Notes: generated from the sequence alone by a model not told the origin. A DNA stretch of 64,000 nucleotides from JANQPX01 sp965204405 (GCA_965204405.1 CBDBEN010000005.1:2914001-2978000); one strand, 5' to 3'; counted from the first letter of the stretch, positions 19,117 to 28,452 are shown. Made by a program: numbers and translations.

Positions 19117-19884
19117 TCAATCAAAGACGCCTGCCAATTCCTTGATATCGACACCATCCTTGGCTCGGCGCAGATGATAGTAAGTGACGGCGATCACCAC
19201 CCAGGAAAAAAGGCTCGCCGGCAGGTAGAGGAGTTCGGCGACGACACCCAGCCATCCACTTTCCGCCCCCCCGATGGCCTCTTCGATCACGCCGATTACA
19301 GCACCATAGACAAACATCAAAGCAATCGTCGCCGCAAACAGCCCGAAGATGCGCCAGCGATTGCCATCGGTCAGCATCCAGCTTCGACTTAAGCTCTCTA
19401 CCGCAGATCGTCCCTCGACCACGGTCACGGGTATGACGGCGATCCAGCAAATCATGAGGAAGATGCCGGGAATGATGAGCATGAAGCCCAAACCAACGAG
19501 CACAGACACGAGCAACGATGCCAGGATCACCCGCCCCAGCGCCGAGAGGCTAACCCGAATAGCTTCGCTGAGTGTGACCGGAGTTTCCTGCAGATTGCGG
19601 ACAACGCCAACGGTAATGACCGCTTGCATCAAACCGTAGACAATGATGCCAACAATCATCGCCGGGATTACCGCCACGACCCATGCAGAGGAGAGCTGAG
19701 GTTCCAGTTCAAGGTTGCCCGAGGTGACCGACAGCCAGGCAACGGCAATAACGAGCAACTCAAGCAGGATTGCGGGGACGATAAATGAGGGGAAAAATCT
19801 CCAGGAAAACCAAATGCTGTGGCTGAGAATATTGCCTACGTTAATTTTTTCACCATTCACCCGATCATCCCCCCCTTTGGACAT
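19117..19884 (-). CDS. YciC-like multi-pass membrane protein
   Basis: Hydrophobic protein of 255 aa with about six membrane helices, including the segment LVGLGFMLIIPGIFLMICWIA typical of YciC/GDPDase-membrane-type proteins. It is the first gene of the leftward MoxR cluster. The start at MSKGGDD is chosen because the upstream extension is not hydrophobic and has no conserved look. Function is unknown. Confidence 0.75.
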   Translation of the reverse strand: MSKGGDDRVNGEKINVGNILSHSIWFSWRFFPSFIVPAILLELLVIAVAWLSVTSGNLELEPQLSSAWVVAVIPAMIVGIIVYGLMQAVITVGVVRNLQETPVTLSEAIRVSLSALGRVILASLLVSVLVGLGFMLIIPGIFLMICWIAVIPVTVVEGRSAVESLSRSWMLTDGNRWRIFGLFAATIALMFVYGAVIGVIEEAIGGAESGWLGVVAELLYLPASLFSWVVIAVTYYHLRRAKDGVDIKELAGVFD

Positions 19885-20112
19885 CAACGGCCTTTCGACA
19901 TGTCGCTCTTTGTCTTTTGGTATCGATGTCGTCGTTCTCCCCGATGACAGGCGAATCATCGGGTAAAGTTGCTTCCTACCTCAAGAAACTTATACGAGCT
20001 GAAACCAGCGGTGTCATCGGGGGCTTGGAAAGTTCATACCAAAACAAAGAATTATCAGGGAAAGAGATAGGTTTCGTCCTGATTAAGGCAACGCTGTGCA
20101 ACGTCCACTTGT

Positions 20113-20134
20113 GCATGATCATTCATGATCATGC
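20113..20134. repeat. 9-bp perfect inverted repeat downstream of tauA
   Basis: GCATGATCA, four spacer bases, then TGATCATGC. It lies 27 bp past the tauA stop codon and about 230 bp upstream of the first gene of the MoxR cluster. No T-tract follows on either strand, so it is either a weak terminator or an operator for the leftward cluster. Confidence 0.4.
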
Positions 20135-20160
20135 CTGCCGCCTATTCGGCTTTTATCAAC

Positions 20161-21147
20161 CTATTGGACCTTCTCATAGAAATTTGGATCGACGCTCTTG
20201 TCATAGCTATCGAGGGTACTTTCGATCTCTCCCTGCTCCTTGAAGAAACCGGCGACTTCGCCAATGAACGTTTGCACGCCACCGAGCATCCAGCGTTCGG
20301 TCAGCTGTTCGGAGCGGGGGTAAAAGTCAAACAATGAAAGCACGATGTTCGATTCCTTCTGATCCAGGCCTGCAGCCTCGGCAATGACAGGCTGAGCATC
20401 ATCAGGATTGTCGACGAGATAGTCGGTGGCACGGTCCGTGACCTCAAGGAATTTACTGACCAGCGCCGGATGATCGCTTGCGAAACTTTCAGTGACCGCG
20501 ATTACATCGAAAGCACGGATGCCAAGGCGTTCCTGCTCGTCGGCACTCAGCAATTCCCAGCCATGCCCTTTCATGCGGCGGAGCGGCCCGCCCCAGGAGC
20601 AGCCCATGGCGAGCTCGCCCTTGGCAAACGGCGCTTCGATATCCTGCGGCGACATGTCGATCACATCGACCTTGCTGACATCCACACCCAGGATGGTCAG
20701 GCTCTTCAGCATTTTGTAATGGGTGACGGTATTCAACGGCACGGCGACCTTCCGCCCCTCAAGCTCGTGGGCATTGGCGCGGTCGATCGCTTCTTTTTTG
20801 TAGACCACGCAATTGTCGTTCTCGGCGTAAGAGACCGCAACACCGACCGCCTTGATCGGCGCACCATCCGTGACGGCAAGGGCAAAGGGCACCACACCCA
20901 TGGAATAGGCGATGTCGACGTCGCCCGCGACCATCGCCTCAGCCATGGCAACGCCGGTGTCGAAGGCTTGCCATTCGAACGGCACGCCGAGTTCCTCGTC
21001 ATACCATTTTTCGGCTTGGGCCACCTGATTGGCGGTCGGCCATTCCTTGAAATAGGCAACGGTGATCTTTTCAGGGTCTGCGGCCATGCTTTGCGCGGTG
21101 ATCAGACTTGCCGCCAGCAAGACCATTGAGCCGGTCAATCGCGTCAT
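20161..21147 (-). CDS. tauA: TauA-like periplasmic taurine/sulfonate-binding protein (orphan)
   Basis: ABC-type binding protein of 328 aa with a Sec signal peptide ending at AQSMAADPEK, then ITVAYFKEWPTANQVAQ, a typical TauA/SsuA start. The middle reads VPLNTVTHYKMLKSLTILG as in TauA. It is preceded by a good ribosome-binding site (GGAGGA). It is the last gene of the taurine cluster, but no TauB ATPase or TauC permease gene is in the window. It may work with an ABC system elsewhere, act as a sensor, or be a remnant of a lost importer. Confidence 0.8.
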   Translation of the reverse strand: MTRLTGSMVLLAASLITAQSMAADPEKITVAYFKEWPTANQVAQAEKWYDEELGVPFEWQAFDTGVAMAEAMVAGDVDIAYSMGVVPFALAVTDGAPIKAVGVAVSYAENDNCVVYKKEAIDRANAHELEGRKVAVPLNTVTHYKMLKSLTILGVDVSKVDVIDMSPQDIEAPFAKGELAMGCSWGGPLRRMKGHGWELLSADEQERLGIRAFDVIAVTESFASDHPALVSKFLEVTDRATDYLVDNPDDAQPVIAEAAGLDQKESNIVLSLFDFYPRSEQLTERWMLGGVQTFIGEVAGFFKEQGEIESTLDSYDKSVDPNFYEKVQ

Positions 21148-21178
21148 CGAGAAATCCTCCTTCGCGAAATGCCGTCGG

Positions 21179-21679
21179 TCAATCGCTCTCGACCAGGGGC
21201 ACGATCAGGGTCGGAATATGTGAACGGCGGAGCACGCTTTTCGCCACCGAGCCCAGGAAAGTGTGGCTCATGCCGCGCTCGTGGGATCCCATGACGATCA
21301 GATCGCAGTGATGCGTCTTGGAAGCATTCAGGATCTCCTCGGCCGGGTAGGATTCGCGGACCGCAATCGATTTGATCTGAGCGCGAACCTTCTGATCTTC
21401 TTTGCTTTGCGCTGACCAGAAAGCGTCCTGCCGTTCATCCAGCAGCTTTCGGGCGCGTTCGATCCTGAGGTCGAGCATGTCATGACGCTTCTTATCGTCC
21501 TGGACATAGACCTGGATCGCAAAGGCGGCATCGTCCGAGAGGCGTTCCAGGACATGCAGGATGTGGAGATCGGCCCCGGTCAACTTCGCAAGCTCAACCG
21601 CATGGCTGAAAGCGATCGGGGAATTGGGTGACAGATCGGTCGAATAGAGAATGCTTTTCATGGCGTGCTGCATGGCCAT
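21179..21679 (-). CDS. UspA-type universal stress protein (TRAP-associated)
   Basis: Cytoplasmic Usp domain of 166 aa. The N-terminus KSILYSTDLSPNS and the ATP-binding pattern VMGSHERGMSHTFLGSVAKSVLRRSHIPTLIV (G-2x-G-9x-G-S) are visible, so ATP binding is likely. It follows the TRAP DctM gene by 34 bp. The arrangement copies that of TRAP systems such as Halomonas TeaABC-TeaD, where the Usp regulates transport activity, so a regulator of the taurine TRAP importer is inferred. Confidence 0.88.
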   Translation of the reverse strand: MAMQHAMKSILYSTDLSPNSPIAFSHAVELAKLTGADLHILHVLERLSDDAAFAIQVYVQDDKKRHDMLDLRIERARKLLDERQDAFWSAQSKEDQKVRAQIKSIAVRESYPAEEILNASKTHHCDLIVMGSHERGMSHTFLGSVAKSVLRRSHIPTLIVPLVESD

Positions 21680-21713
21680 CGTTCCTTTAAGTCTGGGAGC
21701 CGGCCCCTTCCGA

Positions 21714-23054
21714 TCAGTAGCCGAAGACTTTCGGCAGCCAGAGTGTGAGCTCGGGAATGAAGGCGATCAGGAAGAGGGCGACGACGTTGATCAGGGTGAA
21801 CGGCACGATCCGCACGAAGATCTCCTCGATCGTGGCATTGGAGACGCCCGACGCGATAAAGATGTTCTCGCCCAAGGGCGGCGTCTGGAAGCCGACGGCC
21901 AGGGAGCAGACGACGACGATGCCGAAATGGGTCGGATCGATGCCGAGATTGTAACCGATCGGCAGCAGCACCGGTGTCAAGATCAGGATGGTCGCCAGCG
22001 TCTCCATGAACATGCCGACGAAGAGGAGAAACAGGATGATGATCGTCCAGAGAATGTAGAGGTTGTCGGTGGCACTCAGCATGCCCTCTGCAATGATCGC
22101 CGGGATGCGATTCTCCACCAGAAGCCGGCCGAACACAGTCGCGGTAAACAGGATCAGGAGCACGCGCCCGGTGAGCCAGGTGGTGGTGGTCAGGCAGTGG
22201 CTGATCGCTTCCCATTTCAGCTCACGGTGAATGACGAAACCGACGAACAGCGTGTAAAAAATAGCAACGATCGCAGCTTCGGTCGGCGTGAAGAAGCCGG
22301 TGTAGATGCCGCCGAGAATGACAAGAGGTGCCAGCAGGGACCAGATGCCCTTGACCAACGCATGACCGATGGTCGAGCCGGACCAGCCTTCATCGGCACC
22401 GTGATAACCACGCCTGCGGCAGAGGATGTAGTTCATGATCAAGAGGCTTCCGGCCATGATCAGGCCCGGAAACACGCCGGCGACGAACAGTTTCGGAATC
22501 GAGACTGACTGGAAGACGCCGAATTTCTCGACCGCCTCCGGCGGCGCCTGCAGACCGAGAGCAGCAATGCCGAAAATCACCATGGGGATCGAAGGCGGAA
22601 TGATGATGCCGAGGCTACCCGCCGATGCGGTGACGGCCGATGAGTAGCTCCGGTCGTAACCGTTGTTGATCATCGCCGGAATCATTAGGAGGCCGACCGC
22701 CGCCGTGGTTGCGGGACCGGAGCCGGAGATCGCGCCGAAGAACAGGCAGGCGAACACCGTGGCGGCGCCTATGCCGCCGGTAAAAGGGCCGGCAAAACTC
22801 TCGGCCAGCGACACCAGGCGCTTGGAGATTCCGGCTGCTTCCATCAAGGCTCCAGCCAGGATGAAAGCAGGCAGTGCCATCAGCGGAAATGAGCCGACCG
22901 AAGTGAACGCGATCTGGACGAACTTGATCGGGTTCTCGCCGAGATAGATGAACGAGGATAGAGCCGCGATCCCGAGTGCCACCGTGATGGGCGCGCCGAT
23001 TAGCAGCAGGACCAGAAACGAGCCGAATAGAATGTAGACGACGGTGCTTTCCAT
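21714..23054 (-). CDS. tauM: TRAP transporter large permease (DctM type, probable TauM)
   Basis: Integral membrane protein of 446 aa with 11-12 hydrophobic segments; family segments include FIYLGENPIKFVQIAF, GIIIPPSIPMVIFG and GFQTPPLGENIFI. It forms the sodium-driven channel of a TRAP importer with the small permease upstream (60 bp away). Its place between xsc and a Usp gene, in the taurine cluster, supports taurine or a related sulfonate as substrate, as for TauKLM in Rhodobacter. Confidence 0.88.
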   Translation of the reverse strand: MESTVVYILFGSFLVLLLIGAPITVALGIAALSSFIYLGENPIKFVQIAFTSVGSFPLMALPAFILAGALMEAAGISKRLVSLAESFAGPFTGGIGAATVFACLFFGAISGSGPATTAAVGLLMIPAMINNGYDRSYSSAVTASAGSLGIIIPPSIPMVIFGIAALGLQAPPEAVEKFGVFQSVSIPKLFVAGVFPGLIMAGSLLIMNYILCRRRGYHGADEGWSGSTIGHALVKGIWSLLAPLVILGGIYTGFFTPTEAAIVAIFYTLFVGFVIHRELKWEAISHCLTTTTWLTGRVLLILFTATVFGRLLVENRIPAIIAEGMLSATDNLYILWTIIILFLLFVGMFMETLATILILTPVLLPIGYNLGIDPTHFGIVVVCSLAVGFQTPPLGENIFIASGVSNATIEEIFVRIVPFTLINVVALFLIAFIPELTLWLPKVFGY

Positions 23055-23114
23055 GATCTGTCCCCCGAGCTCCGATACCGCTCGTTAATTCGTTCTTTGC
23101 CGACCGTCGTCGAC

Positions 23115-23642
23115 TTACCGTGCTTCCTCGATCACCGCATCGAGTTCCTCTTGATCGGGATCACGCACATCAATGCCTTTGACCCAGCGGAGATAGTTCA
23201 CTTGAATAATCCGGATGGTCATGAGCGCGAACGCGATCGGCAGGATCATGTAGAAATATTTCATCGGTACGCCGAGCGTCTGCGACTTCCAAAAGAGGTT
23301 CATCTTGAAGAAAACGAAGTCGATGCTAAGCCAGACGAAATAGAGATTGAAGAGAATCCAGAAAAAGTCAGCGACCGTTTCCGAGACCTTCGCCACCATC
23401 TTCGGAAACGGTTTGAACTGCACAGTCACACGGTTGTGGGCCGAGAGCCTGGCAGCATAGCTGGCCCCGAAGAAAACGAACCAGACGAACATGTAGGTGG
23501 AGAGTTCTTCGATCCAGGAGATCGAGTGTCCGAAGACTTCTCTCGAAACGATCTGCGCGAACAGAAGTGTGACGAACGTCGCAAGGAGGAAACGACAGAC
23601 ATAGCTCTCGATATTCTCGAAAATATGCTTGAGAATGGCCAT
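23115..23642 (-). CDS. tauL: TRAP transporter small permease (DctQ type, probable TauL)
   Basis: Membrane protein of 175 aa with four hydrophobic helices and the DctQ-like segments FGHSISWIEELSTYMFVWFVFFGASYAARLSAHNRV. It pairs with the DctM protein encoded next. The gap to the binding protein gene is 161 bp. Substrate assignment follows from context only. Confidence 0.85.
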   Translation of the reverse strand: MAILKHIFENIESYVCRFLLATFVTLLFAQIVSREVFGHSISWIEELSTYMFVWFVFFGASYAARLSAHNRVTVQFKPFPKMVAKVSETVADFFWILFNLYFVWLSIDFVFFKMNLFWKSQTLGVPMKYFYMILPIAFALMTIRIIQVNYLRWVKGIDVRDPDQEELDAVIEEAR

Positions 23643-23803
23643 CCGCCCCTCCTGATTTTTGTTACTTGTCGTCTCGATTGCCGGGAAGCTTCAGTGTCCG
23701 GCCCGATCAGCCGGACACCGTCTTACTTCTCACGTGGAAAACCTGGCCGCATACCGCCGATCCTGACGATGGCGGCCTGAAATTCCTGAGGCAGCCATGC
23801 TAC

Positions 23804-24805
23804 CTAGCTGCGGCCGAGAAGGGCCATCGCTGCGTCGAGTTTTTCCTTGCCGCCGATGCTGTCATAGAACTTCGGCCAGACTGCCTCAGTTGCCTTGGCA
23901 ATCCAGTCCGTCTCGTCGGGATCGACGATCTCCATGCCCTTGGCGACCAGATCTTCCTTGATCGACGCTTCGGAGTCACGAAGGAACTGAGCACTGTGCT
24001 CGGTCGCTGCCTGGCCAGCTGCCAAGATGGCTTCCTGGGTGGCGGGATCGAGGCTCTGGAACACACCCTCGCTGACGACCAGGGGCTCGATCGAAAAAAC
24101 GTAGCAGATGTCGGTAACGTACTTCTGCACCTCGTAGAACTTCATCGAGTGAACGGTGAGGTAGGGATTGTCCTGACCGTCGACCACGCCTTGCTGAAGG
24201 GCCGTGAAGGTCTCTGACCAGGCCATCGGCGTCGGGTTGATGCCCCAGGAATTGTAGCTGTCGATCATGATCTCATTCTTCGGCACCCGAATAACCAGGC
24301 CCTGAAGATCGTCGAGAGTCTCTACCGGCTTCTTGGAATTGGTGAGCACACGGCAACCGGTATAGGTCCAGCCGATAATGCGCACGCCGGCATCGCGGAT
24401 GGTGTTGTCGATAAGTTCCTGGCCGATGTCGCTATTGATCAGCTTCTCGGCATCATCGACGCCCTGGATGACGTAGGGGAGCGTGAAGATGCCCACCGTC
24501 GGCGAAAATGGTGTGATGTTATTGATCGCCAAGATCGACATATCGAGCAGGCCCATCGAAGCATCATTGACGGTGTTCTGCTCACTGCCGAGCTGGCCAT
24601 TCAAAAACAGCTCTGCCGTGTAGGCGCCATCTGTGCGCGCGCCCAGTTCCTCAACGAACTTTTTGCCAAGCTCATGCTGAGCACTGCCGGCCGCATCGCC
24701 GACCGCGACCCGAAAGCTATTTTGCGCGGATGTTTCGAGTGTCGTGCCTAAGAGCACAGCCATGGCTATGGCCGCACATCCAAGAGACTTCTGATGACGA
24801 AGCAT
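23804..24805 (-). CDS. tauK: TRAP transporter substrate-binding protein (DctP type, probable TauK)
   Basis: Periplasmic binding protein of 333 aa with a signal peptide ending at SAQNSF, then FRVAVGDAAGSAQHELGKKF. Family features include NGQLGSEQNTVNDASMG and the central RVPKNEIMIDSYNSWGINPTPMAWSE region with the substrate-carboxylate/sulfonate Arg. The ATG at 24805 follows a GAGGAGG site and is preferred over a start at 24841. It lies downstream of xsc on the same strand, but a strong hairpin (25091-25126) separates the two genes, so it may also have its own promoter between 24806 and 25005. Confidence 0.85.
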   Translation of the reverse strand: MLRHQKSLGCAAIAMAVLLGTTLETSAQNSFRVAVGDAAGSAQHELGKKFVEELGARTDGAYTAELFLNGQLGSEQNTVNDASMGLLDMSILAINNITPFSPTVGIFTLPYVIQGVDDAEKLINSDIGQELIDNTIRDAGVRIIGWTYTGCRVLTNSKKPVETLDDLQGLVIRVPKNEIMIDSYNSWGINPTPMAWSETFTALQQGVVDGQDNPYLTVHSMKFYEVQKYVTDICYVFSIEPLVVSEGVFQSLDPATQEAILAAGQAATEHSAQFLRDSEASIKEDLVAKGMEIVDPDETDWIAKATEAVWPKFYDSIGGKEKLDAAMALLGRS

Positions 24806-25186
24806 TTGGTTCCTCCTCTGGTTGATCACTTTATACCACATACGTGGTCGTCACTTTGTTGACGGGTTCTGGAGGTTTTTAGGTCGCAGCAAAGCCTAAA
24901 GCTGTTAGTTCGCCGACCGCCTGCACCTCCCTAATCTTCTTCTCAATATCTTTATCGTTCCGTGACTTTAACAGATAGAACCAGAACAAGCCATTGATAG
25001 AACCAGCCCGAGTTTGGGCATTGTTGACTCTTCGTTGACTTGCCTGAGTTTGACTTGGCGGTTTGTGTTTTGAGCCCGCGTATCGGTCACCCGGTCCGAA
25101 GGCTTGGGTGCAAACCTTCGGACCGGATTGTGATGCTGCGTTCGGCCTGCGCGGGCGCTGTGCCGGACCGGGCGGTGGCCTAAAGT
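24806..25186. other. Intergenic region between xsc (left copy) and tauK
   Basis: This 381-bp stretch holds the outer tail of the left long repeat (25006-25186), the hairpin at 25091-25126 and, at 25006-25027, a 22-bp relic matching the 3' end of the PhyH gene near 42.5 kb including its stop codon. The 200 bp unique to this locus (24806-25005) is AT-richer and is the probable promoter region of tauK. No gene is seen. Confidence 0.7.
25091..25126 (-). terminator. Strong hairpin downstream of xsc (left copy)
   Basis: Fifteen-base-pair stem with one G-T wobble and a six-base loop, starting CCGGTCCGAAGG. It lies 61 bp after the xsc stop. No T-run follows, so it may be an mRNA 3'-end stabiliser or attenuator and not a full intrinsic terminator. 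The right copy has the same structure at 42362-42397. Confidence 0.65.
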
Positions 25187-26974
25187 TCAGCCTGCACGCG
25201 CTGCGTGCTGGGGGCGCATGTCGGCTTTGTCGATGCCCGCGACCTGGACGGGAGCTTTCATGGCATCCCGGCGGAAGGGTTCGCCCAGCTCCTGGTTCAA
25301 GACCACCTCGAGGAAGGTGGTGACGTTGTCCTCCATCTGCTCCTTGACCGCCACCCGAAGCGCCTCGGTCAGGGTTTCCATGGTCCGCACCTGGACGCCC
25401 TTCACCCCGCAGCCCTCCGCAACCTTGGCGTATTCGACGCCGAGATTGAGCTCGGTGCCGACGAAGTTGTCGTCATACCAAAGCGTGGTGTTGCGCTTCT
25501 CAGCACCCCATTGGTAATTGCGGAAAATCACCATGGTGATCGGCGGCCAGTCATTGCGACCGCAGGCGGTCATCTCGTTCATCGAAATGCCGAACGCACC
25601 GTCGCCGGCAAAGCCCACCACAGGCACGTCCGGGCAGCCGATCTTGGCGCCGAGGATCGAGGGAAAGCCGTAGCCGCAGGGACCGAACATGCCCGGTGCA
25701 AGATATTTCCGCCCCTCTTCGAACGTCGGATAGGCATTGCCGATCGCGCAGTTGTTGCCGATGTCGGTGGAAATGATCGCATCCTTCGGCAGCGCCGACT
25801 GGATCGCCCGCCAAGCCATGCGCGGGCTCATCCGCTCCGGCTCGCGGTTTCTCGCGCGCTCGTTCCAGGTCGTACCTGGATCGTCGTCCTCGTGGTCCAT
25901 CGAGGAAAGCTGCTGCAGCCAGCGCGACTTGGTGGTCGACACAAGATCCTTGCGGGCGGCGCGGCCGGCATCGCCCGCCGTGTCCGAAAGCTGATCCAGG
26001 ATCTCCTCGGCCACCATCCTGGCATCGCCCTGGATGCCGACCGTGACCTTCTTGGTCAAACCGATGCGGTCCGCATTGATGTCCACCTGGATGATCTTGG
26101 CGGACTTCGGCCAGTAGTCCATCCCGTAGCCGGGAAGGGTGGAGAAAGGGTTCAACCTTGTGCCGAGCGCCAGCACCACATCGGCTTTCGCGATCAGCTC
26201 CATCGCCGCCTTCGAGCCGTTATAGCCGAGCGGGCCCGCCGCCAGCGGATGGGAGCCGGGAAAGGCGTCATTGTGCTGGTAGTTGCAGCAGACCGGCGCA
26301 TCCAGGCGCTCGGCCAGCGCCCGGCTCGCCTCGATCGCACCGCCGATCACCACGCCGGCACCATTCAGGATCACCGGGAACTTCGCATCCGATAAAAGCT
26401 TGGCCGCGTCGGCAATAGCCGCCTGCCCACCGCGCGGGAGTTCGATACGCACGATCTCAGGCAGCTCGATGTCGATCACATGGGTCCAGTAGTCGCGCGG
26501 CACGTTGATCTGCGCAGGTGCCGAACCGCGCCATGCTTTCTCGATGACGCGATTGAGAACCTCCGCAACCCGCGTCGGGTCGCGCACCTCCTCCTGGTAG
26601 CACACCATCTCCTCGAACAGCTTCATCTGCGGAATTTCCTGAAACCCGCCCTGGCCGATGGTCTTGTTGGCCGCCTGCGGCGTCACCAGAAGCATCGGTG
26701 TGTGGTTCCAAAACGCCGTCTTGATCGGGGTCACGAAATTGGTGATGCCAGGACCGTTCTGCGCCACCGCCATCGCCATCTTGCCCGACGCCCGCGTATA
26801 CCCGTCCGCCGACATCCCGGCATTGCACTCATGCGCACAATCCCAAAACTTGATCCCGGCAGCCGGAAACAAATCCGAAATCGGCATCATCGCCGAACCG
26901 ATGATCCCAAACGCATGCTCAATACCATGACGCTGCAACACCTTGACGAACGCCTCTTCCGTCGTCATCTCCAT
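25187..26974 (-). CDS. xsc: Sulfoacetaldehyde acetyltransferase (left copy)
   Basis: Thiamine-diphosphate enzyme of 595 aa that converts sulfoacetaldehyde plus phosphate to acetyl phosphate and sulfite. The three ThDP-enzyme domains are in order: the N-terminal pyrimidine-binding part (EEAFVKVLQRHGIEHAFGIIG), the central domain (PVILNGAGVVIGG), and the C-terminal PP part with GFAGDGAFGISMNEM and the metal-binding Asn region RNDWPP. The length equals known Xsc proteins. ATG at 26974 lies 8 bp from GGAG; a TTG directly before it is an alternative. It follows tauXY, so it uses sulfoacetaldehyde from taurine dehydrogenase. No pta gene, which usually handles the acetyl phosphate, is in the window. 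The gene is identical to the copy at 40514. Confidence 0.95.
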   Translation of the reverse strand: MEMTTEEAFVKVLQRHGIEHAFGIIGSAMMPISDLFPAAGIKFWDCAHECNAGMSADGYTRASGKMAMAVAQNGPGITNFVTPIKTAFWNHTPMLLVTPQAANKTIGQGGFQEIPQMKLFEEMVCYQEEVRDPTRVAEVLNRVIEKAWRGSAPAQINVPRDYWTHVIDIELPEIVRIELPRGGQAAIADAAKLLSDAKFPVILNGAGVVIGGAIEASRALAERLDAPVCCNYQHNDAFPGSHPLAAGPLGYNGSKAAMELIAKADVVLALGTRLNPFSTLPGYGMDYWPKSAKIIQVDINADRIGLTKKVTVGIQGDARMVAEEILDQLSDTAGDAGRAARKDLVSTTKSRWLQQLSSMDHEDDDPGTTWNERARNREPERMSPRMAWRAIQSALPKDAIISTDIGNNCAIGNAYPTFEEGRKYLAPGMFGPCGYGFPSILGAKIGCPDVPVVGFAGDGAFGISMNEMTACGRNDWPPITMVIFRNYQWGAEKRNTTLWYDDNFVGTELNLGVEYAKVAEGCGVKGVQVRTMETLTEALRVAVKEQMEDNVTTFLEVVLNQELGEPFRRDAMKAPVQVAGIDKADMRPQHAARAG

Positions 26975-27012
26975 CAAACTAACTCCTTTTTCGATTGTTC
27001 TCTCAAACCTGC

Positions 27013-28413
27013 CTAAAGACGTTCGTCTCTTACGTAGTACCAGACATACATGAACCGCTGTCCAAGACGCCTAAACGGGGTCAGTACACCATGGCTGGGC
27101 AGCTGCGACGTGAAGATGGGCAGATCCAGGTCTTGCCCTTTGCCGGCTACCATCGCTGCCATACGCCGGCCGGCCTGCGCCGAATACATCACGCCATTGC
27201 CGCCATAGCCGAGCGCGTAGAAGATCGTTTGCCCGGGATCGGGTTGAAAGATTCTCGGCATCATGTCGTGGCTGACATCGACCCAGCCCCACCAGGAATA
27301 GTCGAGATCGATCCCTTCGAGCGCCGGGAACTTCCGATAGAGACCTCGCTGCAGGAGATCGAGGTGCCTGCGATTCTCAGCATCATTCCCAGTAATGGCA
27401 CTCCTGCCGCCGATTTGCACACGACTATCAGGCAAAAACCGGTAGTAGTGGCGAAGCGTGCGGGTGTCGGTCAGCGGAGATCCTGTTTTGAAGCCGCAGG
27501 CCTCTCTCTCATCATCATCGAGCGGCCTGGTGACAATCGAATTCGATAGGATCGGCATCAGACGATGCTTGGTGAAACGGCTAAGACCTGGAGGCGTATA
27601 GCCAGCGGTCGCAAGCGCTACGGCCCGCGCTCTGACCGTACCGCCCGGCGTGGTCAGATGATGCACGCCGTTTACCGTTTTCCACCCCATGACAGGGCTA
27701 GCCGGATGGATCGTCGCGCCGAGCTTTCGCGCCAGCTTCTGGTAGCCGAAGGCGAGCTTGGCTGCATGGATGCCGATGCCGTCGGGCTCCAGCATCGCGC
27801 CGGCCGCTTCCTGGTCCTTCACATAGCCTTCATGCAGTTCGTCCCGGCCCATAATGCGCGAGCCGTAGCCGAATACATCATTCAGGAGCTTTGATTCCTG
27901 TTTCAGCTTCGGCATCACGCCGGGCTTATGGGCAATATAGACATGACCTCCGTCCTGGGGTTCGCAATCGAACTCACCCGAACCGATTAGGTCACGGAAA
28001 ATATCAAACGCCTCGCAGATCTCGGCATGCATTCGCTTGGCGACATCGGCACCCCAGCGCTCGATCCACTCCGAACGCTTCAGTCGCCCGGACGAAATCT
28101 GCGCCTGACCGCCATTACGCGTGGAGCATCCCCAGGCAACCGTGTTGGCCTCGAGCACCGTCGCCTTGATGCCGTGCTCCTTGGCCAGATGAATGGCCGT
28201 GGAAAGCCCGGTATAGCCGGAGCCTACAATCACAACATCCGCGTCCATGTCTCCCGAAATCGGACCATCGTCCTCGGGAGGCGGCCCCGCCGTCCCGATC
28301 CAGTAGGTCGGCGCGTAGTCTCGATTATGGCCTGGCCCGGCATCGGTCAGCGGATCGTAGCGAGGATCATAGCTGGATTTCGGCCAATGCTTTGGTCTCA
28401 GGCGATCAGGCAT
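27013..28413 (-). CDS. tauY: Taurine dehydrogenase large subunit, FAD-dependent (TauY)
   Basis: DadA/glycine-oxidase-like flavoprotein of 466 aa. The FAD-binding motif is ADVVIVGSGYTGLSTAIHLA (residues about 57-76), followed by VLEANTVAWGCSTRNGGQ; the C-terminal GYGGNGVMYSAQAGR segment completes the FAD site. In Paracoccus and Rhodobacter TauXY oxidises taurine to sulfoacetaldehyde and ammonia. The assignment rests on the order tauR-tauX-tauY-xsc, because the fold alone would fit many amine oxidases. Xsc follows 38 bp downstream. Confidence 0.85.
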   Translation of the reverse strand: MPDRLRPKHWPKSSYDPRYDPLTDAGPGHNRDYAPTYWIGTAGPPPEDDGPISGDMDADVVIVGSGYTGLSTAIHLAKEHGIKATVLEANTVAWGCSTRNGGQAQISSGRLKRSEWIERWGADVAKRMHAEICEAFDIFRDLIGSGEFDCEPQDGGHVYIAHKPGVMPKLKQESKLLNDVFGYGSRIMGRDELHEGYVKDQEAAGAMLEPDGIGIHAAKLAFGYQKLARKLGATIHPASPVMGWKTVNGVHHLTTPGGTVRARAVALATAGYTPPGLSRFTKHRLMPILSNSIVTRPLDDDEREACGFKTGSPLTDTRTLRHYYRFLPDSRVQIGGRSAITGNDAENRRHLDLLQRGLYRKFPALEGIDLDYSWWGWVDVSHDMMPRIFQPDPGQTIFYALGYGGNGVMYSAQAGRRMAAMVAGKGQDLDLPIFTSQLPSHGVLTPFRRLGQRFMYVWYYVRDERL

Positions 28414-28452
28414 GTCCGCGGTCCTTATGCGCGAAGTTCTTGTGACAAGACA

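Larger units (their letters stand above)
25006..26986 (-). repeat. 1,981-bp inverted repeat, left copy (contains xsc)
   Basis: The reverse complement of this segment equals 40502-42482. The ends were found by direct comparison: the match stops at position 25006 (G) against 42482, and at 26986 against 40502, just upstream of the xsc ribosome-binding site. Translations in all frames inside the two copies are identical, so nucleotide identity appears complete. The segment holds xsc, its hairpin terminator and a 22-bp piece of a phyH 3' end. It has no terminal inverted repeats or transposase, so it is not an insertion sequence. Confidence 0.95.

Noticed and set aside
25205..26395. Long open frame (396 codons) opposite to xsc, present in both copies
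   Set aside because: It is antisense to a well-supported conserved gene, rich in Arg, His and Leu as expected from high-GC shadow frames, and shows no domain.
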